From an uncultured Succinivibrio sp. (GTDB lineage: Bacteria > Pseudomonadota > Gammaproteobacteria > Enterobacterales > Succinivibrionaceae): a DNA stretch of 64,000 nucleotides. A program made the position numbers and the translations under genes. The DNA lies in NCBI GenBank assembly GCA_902785325.1, contig CACZXZ010000009.1, forward strand, positions 1 to 64,000, written 5' to 3'. This document shows positions 9,677-19,723 of this stretch, in pieces. Under the pieces are notes generated by a model. It made no database searches and was not told where the DNA came from. It worked only from the letters and a program-made list of their open reading frames with translations. Within the stretch, counting starts at the first letter, position 1. Each line of letters opens with the position of its first letter.

Positions 9677-10996
9677 ATGTCTGAACTTACCCCTCGCGAA
9701 ATTGTAAGCGAATTAGATAAATTTATTATTGGTCAGAAAGAAGCAAAAAAAGCAGTTGCTATCGCACTTAGAAACAGATGGCGCAGAATGCAAATCACTA
9801 AAGATTTACGTAGTGAAATTGTGCCAAAGAATATCTTAATGATTGGACCTACCGGTGTAGGTAAAACTGAAATTGCTCGTCGTTTAGCTAAACTTGCTAA
9901 CGCTCCTTTTGTAAAGGTAGAAGCTACTAAATACACCGAAGTTGGCTACGTAGGTAAGGATGTAGAATCAATCATCAGAGAATTAGCTGAAGTATCCATG
10001 AAAATGGTTAAAGATGAAGCTTTTAAACATAACAAAACTAAAGCTGAAGATGCAGCTGAAGAAAGAATTCTCGATGTATTACTACCTGCTCCAAGTGCAA
10101 CTGAGGATGAAAAAAATTCTTCTTCAGCAAGACAATTGTTCAGAAAGAAATTACGTGAACATGAGTTAGATGAGAAGGAAATTGAAATTAGCGTTGAAGA
10201 TACAGGTCCTACAGTCAATGTAATCGGTGGCGCTCCTGGAATGGATGAAATCAACGATCAACTTCAGTCCATCTTCAATTCAATGACTCAAGGCAAGAAA
10301 ACTACTAAGAAGATGAAGATCAAGGATGCTTTCAAAGTTATTGTTGAAGAGGAAGCAGCTAAACTTACTAAAAATGACGATCTTCGTACTCAAGCAATTG
10401 AACTTGCTGAAAATAACGGCATTGTATTTATTGATGAAATTGACAAAATCTGTCAAGAAAGTGCAGATAGAGGCGCTGTATCAAGACAAGGTGTTCAAAG
10501 AGATCTGTTACCACTTATTGAAGGCTCCTCTGTAAACACCAAATATGGCATGCTAAAAACCGATCATGTGTTATTTATTGCCTCAGGTGCTTTCCAGATG
10601 TCAAAACCATCTGACTTAATCCCTGAGCTTCAAGGTAGATTGCCTATTCGTGTAGAACTACAAGCTCTTACAACTGAAGATTTTGAAAGAATTCTAAAAG
10701 AGCCACATAATAGCTTAACTAAGCAGTATGAGCTTTTAATGTCTACTGAAAATGTTACTGTTAAATTTGAAGATAGCGCAATTACCCGCATTGCAGAAGA
10801 TGCTTTCAAAGTAAATCAGAAAACAGAGAATATCGGTGCTAGACGTTTACATACTTTAATGGAAAAGATCCTTGAGGACATTTCGTTTACAGCCCCAGAT
10901 AATCCTGGTACTACCATTACTATTGATGATAAGTATGTAGATGAGCACTTAGGCTCTCTAGTTGAGAACGAGGATGTAAGCAGATACATTCTTTAG
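9677..10996 (+). CDS. hslU: ATP-dependent protease ATPase subunit HslU
   Basis: AAA+ unfoldase that feeds substrates to HslV. The 439-residue protein begins [10 protein letters not shown]. It has Walker [16 protein letters not shown] near 57, the pore motif GYVGKDVES near 90, the variable I domain rich in Lys and Glu at about 110-230, Walker [11 protein letters not shown] near 245, and IGARRLHT near 390. An upstream in-frame ATG at 9614 lies inside hslV and adds 21 non-homologous residues, so it is rejected. Confidence 0.97.
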   Translation: MSELTPREIVSELDKFIIGQKEAKKAVAIALRNRWRRMQITKDLRSEIVPKNILMIGPTGVGKTEIARRLAKLANAPFVKVEATKYTEVGYVGKDVESIIRELAEVSMKMVKDEAFKHNKTKAEDAAEERILDVLLPAPSATEDEKNSSSARQLFRKKLREHELDEKEIEISVEDTGPTVNVIGGAPGMDEINDQLQSIFNSMTQGKKTTKKMKIKDAFKVIVEEEAAKLTKNDDLRTQAIELAENNGIVFIDEIDKICQESADRGAVSRQGVQRDLLPLIEGSSVNTKYGMLKTDHVLFIASGAFQMSKPSDLIPELQGRLPIRVELQALTTEDFERILKEPHNSLTKQYELLMSTENVTVKFEDSAITRIAEDAFKVNQKTENIGARRLHTLMEKILEDISFTAPDNPGTTITIDDKYVDEHLGSLVENEDVSRYIL

Positions 10997-10998
10997 TT

Positions 10999-11256
10999 AT
11001 GGATAAATTAACTCTTTCTCCTCGTGAGAAGCAACTGCTAAAAGAATTAAACGAAATTTACGAAGGTTGCAAGCAACTTAGTGATAGGTTAATTAGCACT
11101 GAAGCTCAATTAGAGAACAAAGAGAAAGAGTTATCTTCCCTGCAAAGAGAGTTTTCCAAATTAAAAGAAGAAAACCAACATCAAAAAGAGCTTATTCAAA
11201 CTTGGAAAAATAGACTTGAAAGTGCTATTTGTAACCTACCTGAAATAGATGAATAA
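10999..11256 (+). CDS. ZapB-like coiled-coil protein
   Basis: A small 85-residue protein, almost entirely heptad-repeat coiled coil between residues 10 and 75. The C-terminal part (LKEENQHQKELIQTWKNRL) resembles the end of E. coli ZapB (ENNHLKEQQNGWQERL), a division protein that bundles FtsZ through ZapA. Its position two bases after hslU parallels E. coli, where zapB lies a few genes past hslU. Short coiled coils match easily by chance, so the assignment is moderate; the related TIGR02449 family is an alternative. Confidence 0.6.
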   Translation: MDKLTLSPREKQLLKELNEIYEGCKQLSDRLISTEAQLENKEKELSSLQREFSKLKEENQHQKELIQTWKNRLESAICNLPEIDE

Positions 11257-11257
11257 G

Positions 11258-13144
11258 CTATTTTAAATCTTTTCTATTTAATCTTAGATAAGCAAATAAG
11301 AACGCTCCGAATAGTGTTGCTATAGCTAAGGACAACAAATAATAAGGTAAGTTTTCTGCTAAAGGTATGACAAAAATACCACCATGTGGCGCGCAGATTG
11401 AACAACCAAAATACAAGGATAAAGCACCACCTACTGCCGAAGATAAGATACAAGCAATCTTCATTTTGACAGGTGAAAAATCAAGGAAAGGAATTACACC
11501 TTCAGTGATAAAAGCTAAACCTTTTCCTAAGGCTGCTAAAGCATGTTTCTTTTCTTTAGCAGAATAAACTTGAGGAATTAAGTATGCACTTAAACCTGCT
11601 GCTAAAGGAGGGATCATACCTCCTAGCATAACCGCGCCCATAAGCTTACTGCCAACGCCCATCTCTGGGAGTGAATCAGCTAAAAATAGCACGCCTATAG
11701 CATAGCCTGTTTTGTTTAATGGTCCACCCATATCTGCAGACATCATACCTGCAAGGACACCGCCTATGAGTAAAAGCAACCAAGGACTTGCTTCTTCAAC
11801 TACAGACTTTATACCTTCATTTAAAAATTGAGCTGGAATATTAGTAAAGAACAAGGCAATAAGAGAAGTTCCTAAAGCTCCTACAATTGGATATAGCAAA
11901 AGGGCAACTATAGCGTCATGCCCTCGTAAAAACTTTGAAGCAAAAGAAGTGATAATAAGGGCAACAGCGCCACCAACAAAGCCATTTACAGTAGCACCAA
12001 TCACACCAGATCCATCTAAGTCTGCCATTACACCACCTGTAAACCCGGCTACAAGTGCTGTTCTCCCCTTAATGGAAAAGGCAATAAATGCTGATAAGAT
12101 AGGGAATAACAGTGTACCTATAGAATAACCTATTCTATCTAGGAAGAAACCTACTTGAGTTCCCTGTAAGATATCAAGTTTTGCTAAAGCTGACAAAATA
12201 CCTGCAGTAGCTGCAATTGGCATTAAATAGGTCATACCGGACATTAAATGACGGTACAATCTCATGAAGGCAGAAGATGCGCTAGTTACAACACCAGATT
12301 GATAGACTGGACACTTAGGATCTAAAACTTTTTCTATTAGTTCTTGAGGTTTTCTAATACCGTCTACAACACCAACACGAATGAGTTTTTTACCGATGAA
12401 ACGGTCCATTTCAACTATTCTGTCGGCCGCAACAATAACGCCTTTAGCTTTAGCGATTTCCTCAGGTAAGAGTCGATTTCTGTTGCCTGCAGCGCCATCA
12501 GTTTCTACCTTAATCTTAATACCTAGCTCTTTAGCTTTGTTTTCTAAAGCTTCTGCAGCCATGTAGGTATGAGATAAACCAGCAGGACAGGCTGTTACTG
12601 CAACAATATCGTAAGTATCATCAATTTTAGAAGACTCTTGAGCAAGATCTTCTTCTTTTTTGATTTGTTGTTTTTCTTTTTTAATTTCACGAGAATCTGC
12701 TTGGTTGATTAAATTTAAAAATTCATCAACGCTCTTTGCATTAAGCAAATTCTCTCTAAATTCATCCGATACTAATAAAGTAGATAATCTTGCTAAAACA
12801 TCTAGGTGCGCATCGGAGGCTTGATGAGGTGATGCAATCAAAAAGAATAATTTAGCAGGTTGTCCGTCTAAACTATCAAATTCCACGCCCTGTGGAACTA
12901 CCATAGCAGCAAGTCCTGGCTTTTTTACACCAGCACTTTTGGCATGAGGAATTGCAACACTAGCACCTAAACCTGTAGAACCTTTTTCCTCGCGCTCAAA
13001 AACAGCAGCTCTATATCTATCAGGATCTGATAGACAATCGGTATTAGAGATTAAATCAACTAATTGATTGATAGCTTGCTCTTTTGAAGAAGCAGTGGCA
13101 TTTAGTTGAATTGCTCGAGGATCTAAAAGATCACATATACGCAT
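11258..13144 (-). CDS. PTS fructose-type permease, fused EIIA-EIIB-EIIC
   Basis: Imports and phosphorylates a sugar, probably fructose, at the inner membrane. Domains in order are EIIA (residues 1-150, phospho-His67 in VAIPHAK), a charged linker rich in Lys and Glu, EIIB (about 178-280, phospho-Cys186 in VTACPAGLSH) and EIIC (about 290-628, multiple membrane segments). The 628-residue A-B-C order resembles Gram-positive FruA rather than the enterobacterial FruBKA system, where EIIA is fused to FPr. No fruK or FPr gene is adjacent. It follows cysE by 60 bases on the same strand and may be co-transcribed with it. Sugar specificity is inferred from the fold only. Confidence 0.88.
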   Translation of the reverse strand: MRICDLLDPRAIQLNATASSKEQAINQLVDLISNTDCLSDPDRYRAAVFEREEKGSTGLGASVAIPHAKSAGVKKPGLAAMVVPQGVEFDSLDGQPAKLFFLIASPHQASDAHLDVLARLSTLLVSDEFRENLLNAKSVDEFLNLINQADSREIKKEKQQIKKEEDLAQESSKIDDTYDIVAVTACPAGLSHTYMAAEALENKAKELGIKIKVETDGAAGNRNRLLPEEIAKAKGVIVAADRIVEMDRFIGKKLIRVGVVDGIRKPQELIEKVLDPKCPVYQSGVVTSASSAFMRLYRHLMSGMTYLMPIAATAGILSALAKLDILQGTQVGFFLDRIGYSIGTLLFPILSAFIAFSIKGRTALVAGFTGGVMADLDGSGVIGATVNGFVGGAVALIITSFASKFLRGHDAIVALLLYPIVGALGTSLIALFFTNIPAQFLNEGIKSVVEEASPWLLLLIGGVLAGMMSADMGGPLNKTGYAIGVLFLADSLPEMGVGSKLMGAVMLGGMIPPLAAGLSAYLIPQVYSAKEKKHALAALGKGLAFITEGVIPFLDFSPVKMKIACILSSAVGGALSLYFGCSICAPHGGIFVIPLAENLPYYLLSLAIATLFGAFLFAYLRLNRKDLK

Positions 13145-13204
13145 ATCAAAAACCTTATTTGTGCTGTTTTATTTGATTACTAGGGCTAATTTTACACTTT
13201 ATTA

Positions 13205-14095
13205 TTATACTTGTTTTATTTTTATAGTAGGTACTGCAGGACACTGATCAACTGTAATAGTAGGTTGATTGCAACCACTTAAAGTCTGATCCATATCCAA
13301 AGAAGGCATCTCCATTTGAGGTCTACCCACAACTCTAGCAGGCACACCTACAACGGTGGTATGAGCAGGAACATCTCTTAAAACTACCGAACCTGCGCCC
13401 ACAATAGCACCTTCTCCAATTCTAATATTACCTAGAATTTTAGCTCCAGCTCCTATCATTACACCGCGTCCTACCTTAGGATGTCTGTCACCTTGCTCTT
13501 TACCAGTACCACCTAAAGTAACATCGTGCAACATTGAAACTGTATCTGCAATTACAGCAGTTTCACCGATAACAATATTAGTAGCATGATCTAGCATTAG
13601 ACCTTTACCAATTTTAGCTGCAGGATGAATATCCACTGAAAATACATCAGAGATCCTACTTTGTAAGAAACTAGCAAAATCTTTTCTATCTTTTTCCCAC
13701 AACCAATGAGAAACACGCCAAGACTCTAAAACATGAGGACCTTTTAAAAATAAAAGCACTCTTACTATAGAACTAGAGGCAGGATCACGATTTACTACTG
13801 CATATACGTCCGCTATAGCATCGCAAAGCAAATTAGGATTGTCAGCATAAGCTTGCATGCAAATTTGGAAGAGCTGTTGTCTATCAACTTCATAACTTGC
13901 AAGTTTTGAGCTAATAATTCTTGCTAAACATTGATCAAAAGATCTGCAAGTTAACACTAACTTATTCATTAGAGCCTCTAAAGCCGGCTCTTTTTTGACG
14001 ATTTGTAAAGATAAAGACACAAGAACATTCCAAAAATCGTCTATCATTTTTTGATCTTGTGGCGACATATTATTATTCAAAGAAAAGTATTCCAA
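13205..14095 (-). CDS. cysE: Serine O-acetyltransferase
   Basis: Acetyl-CoA plus L-serine gives O-acetylserine, the first committed step of cysteine synthesis. The 296-residue protein has an N-terminal helical domain and a C-terminal left-handed beta helix of hexapeptide repeats. Key segments are [19 protein letters not shown] near 157 (catalytic Asp and His) and [13 protein letters not shown] near 187. The C-terminal tail after the helix is longer than in E. coli and ends IKIKQV. Start is ATG 14095; a second ATG nine codons in is also possible. It is only 5 bases behind a cation efflux gene, which implies one transcript. Confidence 0.94.
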   Translation of the reverse strand: MEYFSLNNNMSPQDQKMIDDFWNVLVSLSLQIVKKEPALEALMNKLVLTCRSFDQCLARIISSKLASYEVDRQQLFQICMQAYADNPNLLCDAIADVYAVVNRDPASSSIVRVLLFLKGPHVLESWRVSHWLWEKDRKDFASFLQSRISDVFSVDIHPAAKIGKGLMLDHATNIVIGETAVIADTVSMLHDVTLGGTGKEQGDRHPKVGRGVMIGAGAKILGNIRIGEGAIVGAGSVVLRDVPAHTTVVGVPARVVGRPQMEMPSLDMDQTLSGCNQPTITVDQCPAVPTIKIKQV

Positions 14096-14100
14096 ACAAG

Positions 14101-15099
14101 TTATCTTTGTACAGTAGTCAGTTTTTCCTCACCGTTTTCATTCAAATGAGGCTTATCTTCAAATTGAACTGACTCGTAAGTTGATGCTAGATCTGGCTCC
14201 ATATGGAAAGAAAATTCCACATCCTGAAAATCTTGTCTTATAAGTGATTCAACTTCATTGACTATATCATGGGCCTTTTTCAAACTTAAATTCTCATCCA
14301 TAACAATATGACCTTGAATAAATACCATTGGTCCTGCTCTATGAGTTTTTAAGTCATGAATAGATTTTACACCATGAACGCTATTTATTTGATTTAATAT
14401 TTTAGTTAATGACTTTTGACTTAATGATTTATCTAGTAAAGTTTGTATAGCCCTAAATCCAATGCTATAAGCACCTTTCAAAATATAAACACCAATTAAA
14501 GAAGCAAACAAACCATCTGCCCACTTATAACCATATCTATCTAAGATTAAGGCTGCAATTACACCTATATTCAAACTTACGTCTGAAAGATAGTGAAGTC
14601 TGTCAGCTCCTATAGCTTCGCTTTGTGTTCTGTTATATACATAAGTTTGGAATAGAACTAATAATATAGTGAACACTATGCTTACTATGGATACTAGAAT
14701 AGCTAAATCAACGTGAACTAAATTCTGAGGGGTTATACAACGCTCTACACCATGAATAACTAGCAATACAGAAGAACCACCGATAAAAGCCGCTTGAGCT
14801 AAAGAAGCTAAAGCTTGAGATTTAAAATGGCCAAAACGATGCTCTTTATCAGGAGGAGTCAAAGAAAATCTTAGTGCTAGCAAATTAACTAGAGATGCTA
14901 GTAAATCAAAAATAGAATCCGTTAAGGATGCAAAAATAACTGTGGAGGAGCTAATTAACCATACCACAACCTTTATCACAATAAAGATAACTGCAACACT
15001 TACAGAAGCGATACCTGCAAGCATCACTAACTTTTTATATTTTTGCAATGAGGTATTCTCGTTGCAAGAACAAGCTTTTTGCTGAGCCTCATTTACCAT
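14101..15099 (-). CDS. fieF: Cation diffusion facilitator, FieF-type metal exporter
   Basis: A proton-coupled divalent metal exporter (iron or zinc in E. coli FieF) in the inner membrane. The 332-residue protein has about six membrane segments. Metal-site residues appear in [12 protein letters not shown] near 60 and [12 protein letters not shown] near 170, followed by a soluble C-terminal domain from about 230 with HDLKTHRAG. The N terminus carries an extra stretch with two cysteines (CSC), and the C-terminal tail is extended relative to E. coli. It appears to lead an operon with cysE. The specific metal cannot be read from the sequence. Confidence 0.87.
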   Translation of the reverse strand: MVNEAQQKACSCNENTSLQKYKKLVMLAGIASVSVAVIFIVIKVVVWLISSSTVIFASLTDSIFDLLASLVNLLALRFSLTPPDKEHRFGHFKSQALASLAQAAFIGGSSVLLVIHGVERCITPQNLVHVDLAILVSIVSIVFTILLVLFQTYVYNRTQSEAIGADRLHYLSDVSLNIGVIAALILDRYGYKWADGLFASLIGVYILKGAYSIGFRAIQTLLDKSLSQKSLTKILNQINSVHGVKSIHDLKTHRAGPMVFIQGHIVMDENLSLKKAHDIVNEVESLIRQDFQDVEFSFHMEPDLASTYESVQFEDKPHLNENGEEKLTTVQR

Positions 15100-15323
15100 T
15101 TTTCTTTGTCCAAAAAAAATTTTAAAACTACCCTTTAGGAAGCATTATACAACTTAGAAAACACTTTTTTTGAAAGGTGAGATATTTCACTACTTCTAAA
15201 ATATTATCAAAAAATTTACAAGCAAATGTGAATATTATGATTACTATACACTAAACTATAAATAAGACTTAAAATGTAATAAATAGATTGTTTGGGGCAA
15301 AGCTTTTGACGCTTTGAAAAGGT

Positions 15324-17795
15324 ATGTTGCTAAATAAAATTCTAAGACTAATTTTTTACTGGCCATTTAGATTGACCACTAAGTGCGACACTATCCCTTT
15401 TGAGCCACTAAAACAAATCAATATTGATAAGAACAAGATCATTGTTTATGTAACAGTTTCCTCTTCTCTTGGTAATCTATTATGTATAGAAAGAGCAACT
15501 AATCGCCTAGGATTACCATCCCCATTTGAAGACATAAATATTTTTGGCAATAAAACCCCAAGAGTTTGTTACCTAAGAAGTCCTGGCTTTTTTAGAGCTA
15601 AAGGCACAACCTACCATGATATTGAAACAACCTTTAGACGTTGGTACGATTTAGCAACAACCACAGGAAAAGAAGTTCAAGTTATTCCTATTACTGTATT
15701 GTGGTCAAGAAACCCAGGCTACGACAGATTGGTACTAACAGGTCTAGGTACAGCAACCCCCGCAATTAAAAAGTTTTTTAACTTAATCTTTGCTGGTCGT
15801 GATAATTGCACCATATTTTGTGGATCTTTTGATATTACTAAATCTAAAGACCGCTTTGATAATTCTAGATTTTCAACAGATTTAAACAGAACCTTTAGAC
15901 TTATCTTTATGAATAAGGCGCGCTCTGTTGTTGGAAAACCTTTGCCTAATAGAGAAAAGGTAATTGAAGATATTTTAAGCAAGCCTGCAGTTCAAGATGC
16001 CATAAATGTAGAATCCCATAATAATGGTCTTGGGTATGATGAGAACTTAAAAAGAGCAAAAAATATTCTTGAGGTAATGGTTGCAGATACTCGTTACCCA
16101 CTACTGCGTTTTTTAAATGGTATTATCTCCCACATTTGGAAAAAAATTTATCAAGGGCAAACCATCACAGGTGCAGACAAAGTAAGACAACTTGTGCAAA
16201 CTGGGCATGAAATTATTTATATTCCATGCCACCGTTCCCACATGGATTACATATTATTAACCTTTGTTTTATTCCATGAAGGCTTACCATTACCACAAAT
16301 AGCTTCTGGTGATAACCTTAACTTTTTCCCTGTAGGACCTTTGATTAGACGCTGTGGCTCCTACTTTATTAGAAGAAAAATGAAGGGGGATGAATTCTAC
16401 ATTACCATTTTTAGAGAATACCTAAATCACCTTTTTGAAAATGGTCATGCTACAGAATTCTTTATCGAAGGTGGTCGTTCAAGAACAGGAAGAACTCTAC
16501 CACCAAGAACAGGCATGGTTGCTATGACTGTTCAATCGCAATTAAGAGGTATTAAGCGTCCTATTGCCTTTATTCCTACCTACCTAGGTTATGAGCATGT
16601 TTCTGAAATTGGTAATTACATGCGTGAACTTAATGGTGAGAGCAAAAAGAAAGAAAGTGCTATGGCACTTTTAGGAATTTTTAAACGCTTTAGAAATTAT
16701 GGTCGTGGTTACGTTACTTTTGGTGAACCGGTTATCGTACCTAAATTTCTATCACAACACGTTCCTAATTGGAAAGATGATATAGATCCTACAGGTACAG
16801 CTAGACCTGAATGGCTTAATGATACTGTAAATCAATTAGCTCATAGAATCATTATCAACTTAAACGATTCTGCTACTATCAATGGCATAAATCTCTGTGC
16901 ATTGGCAATTATGAATACCCCAGATCATGCCATCAGCATAAGACAACTACAAAAGTGCATTGATATGTACCTAAAGCTGTTACACGTAGATCCAAAAAGA
17001 AGAGCTTCTATTCCAACAGCTACAACTTTAACCTTGATTAAACAGGCTATTGAATTAAAGAAATTCCATATCTACGATGTTGGTGAAGATATGAAATTTG
17101 TAAGACCTAGCTATGGTCAAACTTTACAGCTAACCTACTTCCAAAATAACATTGTGCACTTATTTGCATTACCTGCACTTTTGGCAAATATCATTTTAAG
17201 AAATGGACATATTCTAAGGGAAGATATTCGCTCTCATGCTCGTTCGTTGTTCTATTTTCTACGTCACGAATTATTTGCACCTGTAGACGAGGAAGATCTT
17301 GATAACTTAATAGATAAATACTTAGATACTTTCTTGGTTGAAGGCTATATCACAAGAGATGCTGATATGATTTTTGTATCTGGTGATGGCTATCAAGAAT
17401 TCTTTATTCTATCTCGTTGCATCTATCATAATTTAATCCGTTATCTAGTAGCAGCTACGGCATTGAAAAATACTAAAGACGGAACCATCAACGTACAAAC
17501 TTTTGTGGATAAATGTATTGCTTATTCTAAGAGATTACCTATAGAAGTCACAAATAATTCACCAGAATTTGCAGATCCTATCTTATTTAAGATTATGTGT
17601 GATACATTTATAAGACATAAATATTTCTTTATCAAAGAAGATAACAAAATTTACGTTAATAAAGAAAAGGTTCAAAAATTAAATAAAGCAGCTTCTCCAC
17701 TTCTTGGAGCAAGAGATGTAAGGATCTTAAATGGTAGAGTATTAGCAAGAAAGAACGATACTACCCATTTAGAAGGTTCTGTTAATGAAAACTAA
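15324..17795 (+). CDS. plsB: Glycerol-3-phosphate 1-O-acyltransferase
   Basis: First step of phospholipid synthesis at the inner membrane: acyl-ACP or acyl-CoA plus glycerol 3-phosphate gives lysophosphatidate. The 823 residues include the acyltransferase HX4D motif in CHRSHMDYILL near 311, the substrate motif FFIEGGRSRTGR near 386 and IPTYLGYEHV near 417. Length is close to E. coli PlsB (about 807). ATG 15324 is the first possible start, since an in-frame TGA lies 9 bases upstream. The nearest purine-rich stretch abuts the ATG, so initiation may be weak or may use another site. A FliL-like gene follows after 9 bases. Confidence 0.96.
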   Translation: MLLNKILRLIFYWPFRLTTKCDTIPFEPLKQINIDKNKIIVYVTVSSSLGNLLCIERATNRLGLPSPFEDINIFGNKTPRVCYLRSPGFFRAKGTTYHDIETTFRRWYDLATTTGKEVQVIPITVLWSRNPGYDRLVLTGLGTATPAIKKFFNLIFAGRDNCTIFCGSFDITKSKDRFDNSRFSTDLNRTFRLIFMNKARSVVGKPLPNREKVIEDILSKPAVQDAINVESHNNGLGYDENLKRAKNILEVMVADTRYPLLRFLNGIISHIWKKIYQGQTITGADKVRQLVQTGHEIIYIPCHRSHMDYILLTFVLFHEGLPLPQIASGDNLNFFPVGPLIRRCGSYFIRRKMKGDEFYITIFREYLNHLFENGHATEFFIEGGRSRTGRTLPPRTGMVAMTVQSQLRGIKRPIAFIPTYLGYEHVSEIGNYMRELNGESKKKESAMALLGIFKRFRNYGRGYVTFGEPVIVPKFLSQHVPNWKDDIDPTGTARPEWLNDTVNQLAHRIIINLNDSATINGINLCALAIMNTPDHAISIRQLQKCIDMYLKLLHVDPKRRASIPTATTLTLIKQAIELKKFHIYDVGEDMKFVRPSYGQTLQLTYFQNNIVHLFALPALLANIILRNGHILREDIRSHARSLFYFLRHELFAPVDEEDLDNLIDKYLDTFLVEGYITRDADMIFVSGDGYQEFFILSRCIYHNLIRYLVAATALKNTKDGTINVQTFVDKCIAYSKRLPIEVTNNSPEFADPILFKIMCDTFIRHKYFFIKEDNKIYVNKEKVQKLNKAASPLLGARDVRILNGRVLARKNDTTHLEGSVNEN

Positions 17796-17804
17796 GGTAT
17801 CAGC

Positions 17805-18245
17805 ATGATAAAAAGAGTTTTTTGTTTTTTATTTGCAATTATTGTTCTTCCAGTATCCTTTAGTGCTTACGCAGGTCACGGAGCTAAAGAAGAAGCTCCT
17901 GCTGCACCTACTGAGCCAGAGATAGGTTATTACACTTTCTCTCCTGATATCACTACTAATGTTGCTACCTTAAATCCAAGGGACAAAATTCATTATGTAA
18001 GATTAAAGCTTGCACTTATGCTTGAAGATAGTAATGATGCAGCGATTATTGCTGATGTTGAACCATTGCTCAAAGATGCTGTAATAGATATTTTAGGTGC
18101 AAAAGAGTATGGTCAAGTAGCAACTAATGAAGCTAGAGAAAAAATAAGAATTGAATGTAGAGAAAAGATTATTGATATTCTAAAAGATAAGTTTGGAAAA
18201 CCAATTGTAATGGATGTACTTTTCTTAAGCTACATGTATCAATAA
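17805..18245 (+). CDS. FliL-family periplasmic protein
   Basis: A 146-residue protein with an N-terminal signal-like segment ending in AYA near residue 23, then an Ala/Pro/Glu-rich linker and a FliL-type domain (YVRLKLALMLED near 66, ending VLFLSYMYQ). Classical FliL is a single-pass membrane protein at the flagellar motor. This one seems secreted and sits behind plsB rather than in a flagellar operon. Stand-alone FliL-like proteins of this kind occur in other gammaproteobacteria with unclear roles. A direct flagellar function is not supported by the context. Confidence 0.7.
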   Translation: MIKRVFCFLFAIIVLPVSFSAYAGHGAKEEAPAAPTEPEIGYYTFSPDITTNVATLNPRDKIHYVRLKLALMLEDSNDAAIIADVEPLLKDAVIDILGAKEYGQVATNEAREKIRIECREKIIDILKDKFGKPIVMDVLFLSYMYQ

Positions 18246-18248
18246 CCA

Positions 18249-18270
18249 AAAGGTGGCAAAAGCCACCTTT
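18249..18270. terminator. Terminator between the FliL-like gene and pmbA
   Basis: A 9-base stem (AAAGGTGGC and GCCACCTTT) with an AAAA loop, followed by a T run on the plus strand and preceded by A residues. It lies between convergent genes and can act in both directions. Confidence 0.88.
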
Positions 18271-18277
18271 TTACTTT

Positions 18278-19636
18278 TTACAGACCTGAAACGGTTAAAT
18301 TTGGAATTAACACTGATCCTGTTTTGATCTTCATACGTTCATCAATATCTGTAGCCATCGCGCTCATATTCATAAACATATCTTTGATATTTCCTGCAAT
18401 AGTAATTCCATCTACTGCATACTCAAATTTACCATTCTTAAAATAGTAACCTTCTGCTCCACGGGAATAATTACCACTGACCATATCAATACCTTGTCCC
18501 ATAAGATCTGTAATAACTAAACCTTCATTGACACTAGATAGCAAGTCGTCAAATTGATAAGTATGTGCTTTATCAAAAGATACAAACCAATTGTGAATAC
18601 CACTTGCATGACCATTAGAGGTTAATTGTAATTTTTTAGCAGAATAGCAACCTAGTAGGTAAGCCCTTAATATACCTTCACTTACAAGATCTGACTTGGT
18701 TACAAAAACACCATCACCATCAAAGTTTCTTGAGGCAAGACCCTTTACTACAAAAGGATCTTCATGCACAGTTACAAAGTTTGGAAAAATCTGCTCACCT
18801 AACTTGTCACATAAGAATGAACTTCTTCTGTAAATAGCACCACCACTAATGGCACTTGCTAACATTCCCCATAAAGAAGCTACGGCTGATCTTGAGAAAA
18901 TTACGTTGTATTTTCCAGTAGGTACTGATTTTGAATCAAGTTTAGAAGTAGTTCTATCAATAGCTTCTTTGACTACTTTATTTGGCTCATACAAATCCTC
19001 TAAGCTTCTTGCAACGCTATAGCCACTACCTCGTTGCATCTTTCCTTGATGTTCACCTAGTAAAACTAAAGAAGAGCTTACACAACTTGAGGATTTTGCT
19101 TGGCAAAAACCATTAGAATTAGCAAGTACACTTGTATATAAGTTACTATCAAAACTTGCGCCATCTGAGTTTTTAATAAGTTTATTGCCTTGATCTAAGG
19201 CTAACTGTTCAAGTTCAATGGCTTGCTTTACAGCAAAGTCAGCATCCACTTGATTGTCAAAAACCAAACCTAAATCTTTAAAAGAGGTACAAAGAAGCTC
19301 ACTAGAAGCAATACCAGCACACTCATCTTCATCTGAGTAATTTGCTATATTAAGTGCACTCTCAATACACTCTTCAATAGCTTTTTTTGACAAATCAGTA
19401 GTTGAAGCACTGCCTCTTTTCTTATTTTTATAAACGGTAATATCCATACCGTTGTCGCGATTAAAGACGATGTTTTCTACTTCACAATTACGACTGGTAA
19501 CAGATAAACCTTTTACACCACCAATACTAACCTCACATTCACTAGCCCCCTTTTGAACTGCACTTTTAACAGCCTCAGAAGCTATCTGTTTAAGCTTGTC
19601 TTGATTAGTATTTAATTTTTCTTCAAATTGATTCAT
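18278..19636 (-). CDS. pmbA: Metalloprotease PmbA (TldE)
   Basis: The inactive-site partner of TldD in a heterodimeric protease that degrades unfolded peptides, matures microcin B17 and processes CcdA in E. coli. The 452-residue reading starts at ATG 19636, which has AAAGG 7 bases upstream. An ATG 21 bases earlier lacks this site. The C-terminal GNIKDMFMNMSAMATD and SGNYSRGAEGYY motifs are typical. tldD is encoded 9 kb away in this window. The gene is divergent from a transporter gene. Confidence 0.93.
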   Translation of the reverse strand: MNQFEEKLNTNQDKLKQIASEAVKSAVQKGASECEVSIGGVKGLSVTSRNCEVENIVFNRDNGMDITVYKNKKRGSASTTDLSKKAIEECIESALNIANYSDEDECAGIASSELLCTSFKDLGLVFDNQVDADFAVKQAIELEQLALDQGNKLIKNSDGASFDSNLYTSVLANSNGFCQAKSSSCVSSSLVLLGEHQGKMQRGSGYSVARSLEDLYEPNKVVKEAIDRTTSKLDSKSVPTGKYNVIFSRSAVASLWGMLASAISGGAIYRRSSFLCDKLGEQIFPNFVTVHEDPFVVKGLASRNFDGDGVFVTKSDLVSEGILRAYLLGCYSAKKLQLTSNGHASGIHNWFVSFDKAHTYQFDDLLSSVNEGLVITDLMGQGIDMVSGNYSRGAEGYYFKNGKFEYAVDGITIAGNIKDMFMNMSAMATDIDERMKIKTGSVLIPNLTVSGL

Positions 19637-19723
19637 TTCTTTACCTTTAAGCATCACTTGCTAAAGTACATTTGTAGTATAGTGATAAGTAACTTGTATA
19701 TCTTTTAATAAGCAAATGTTTCC

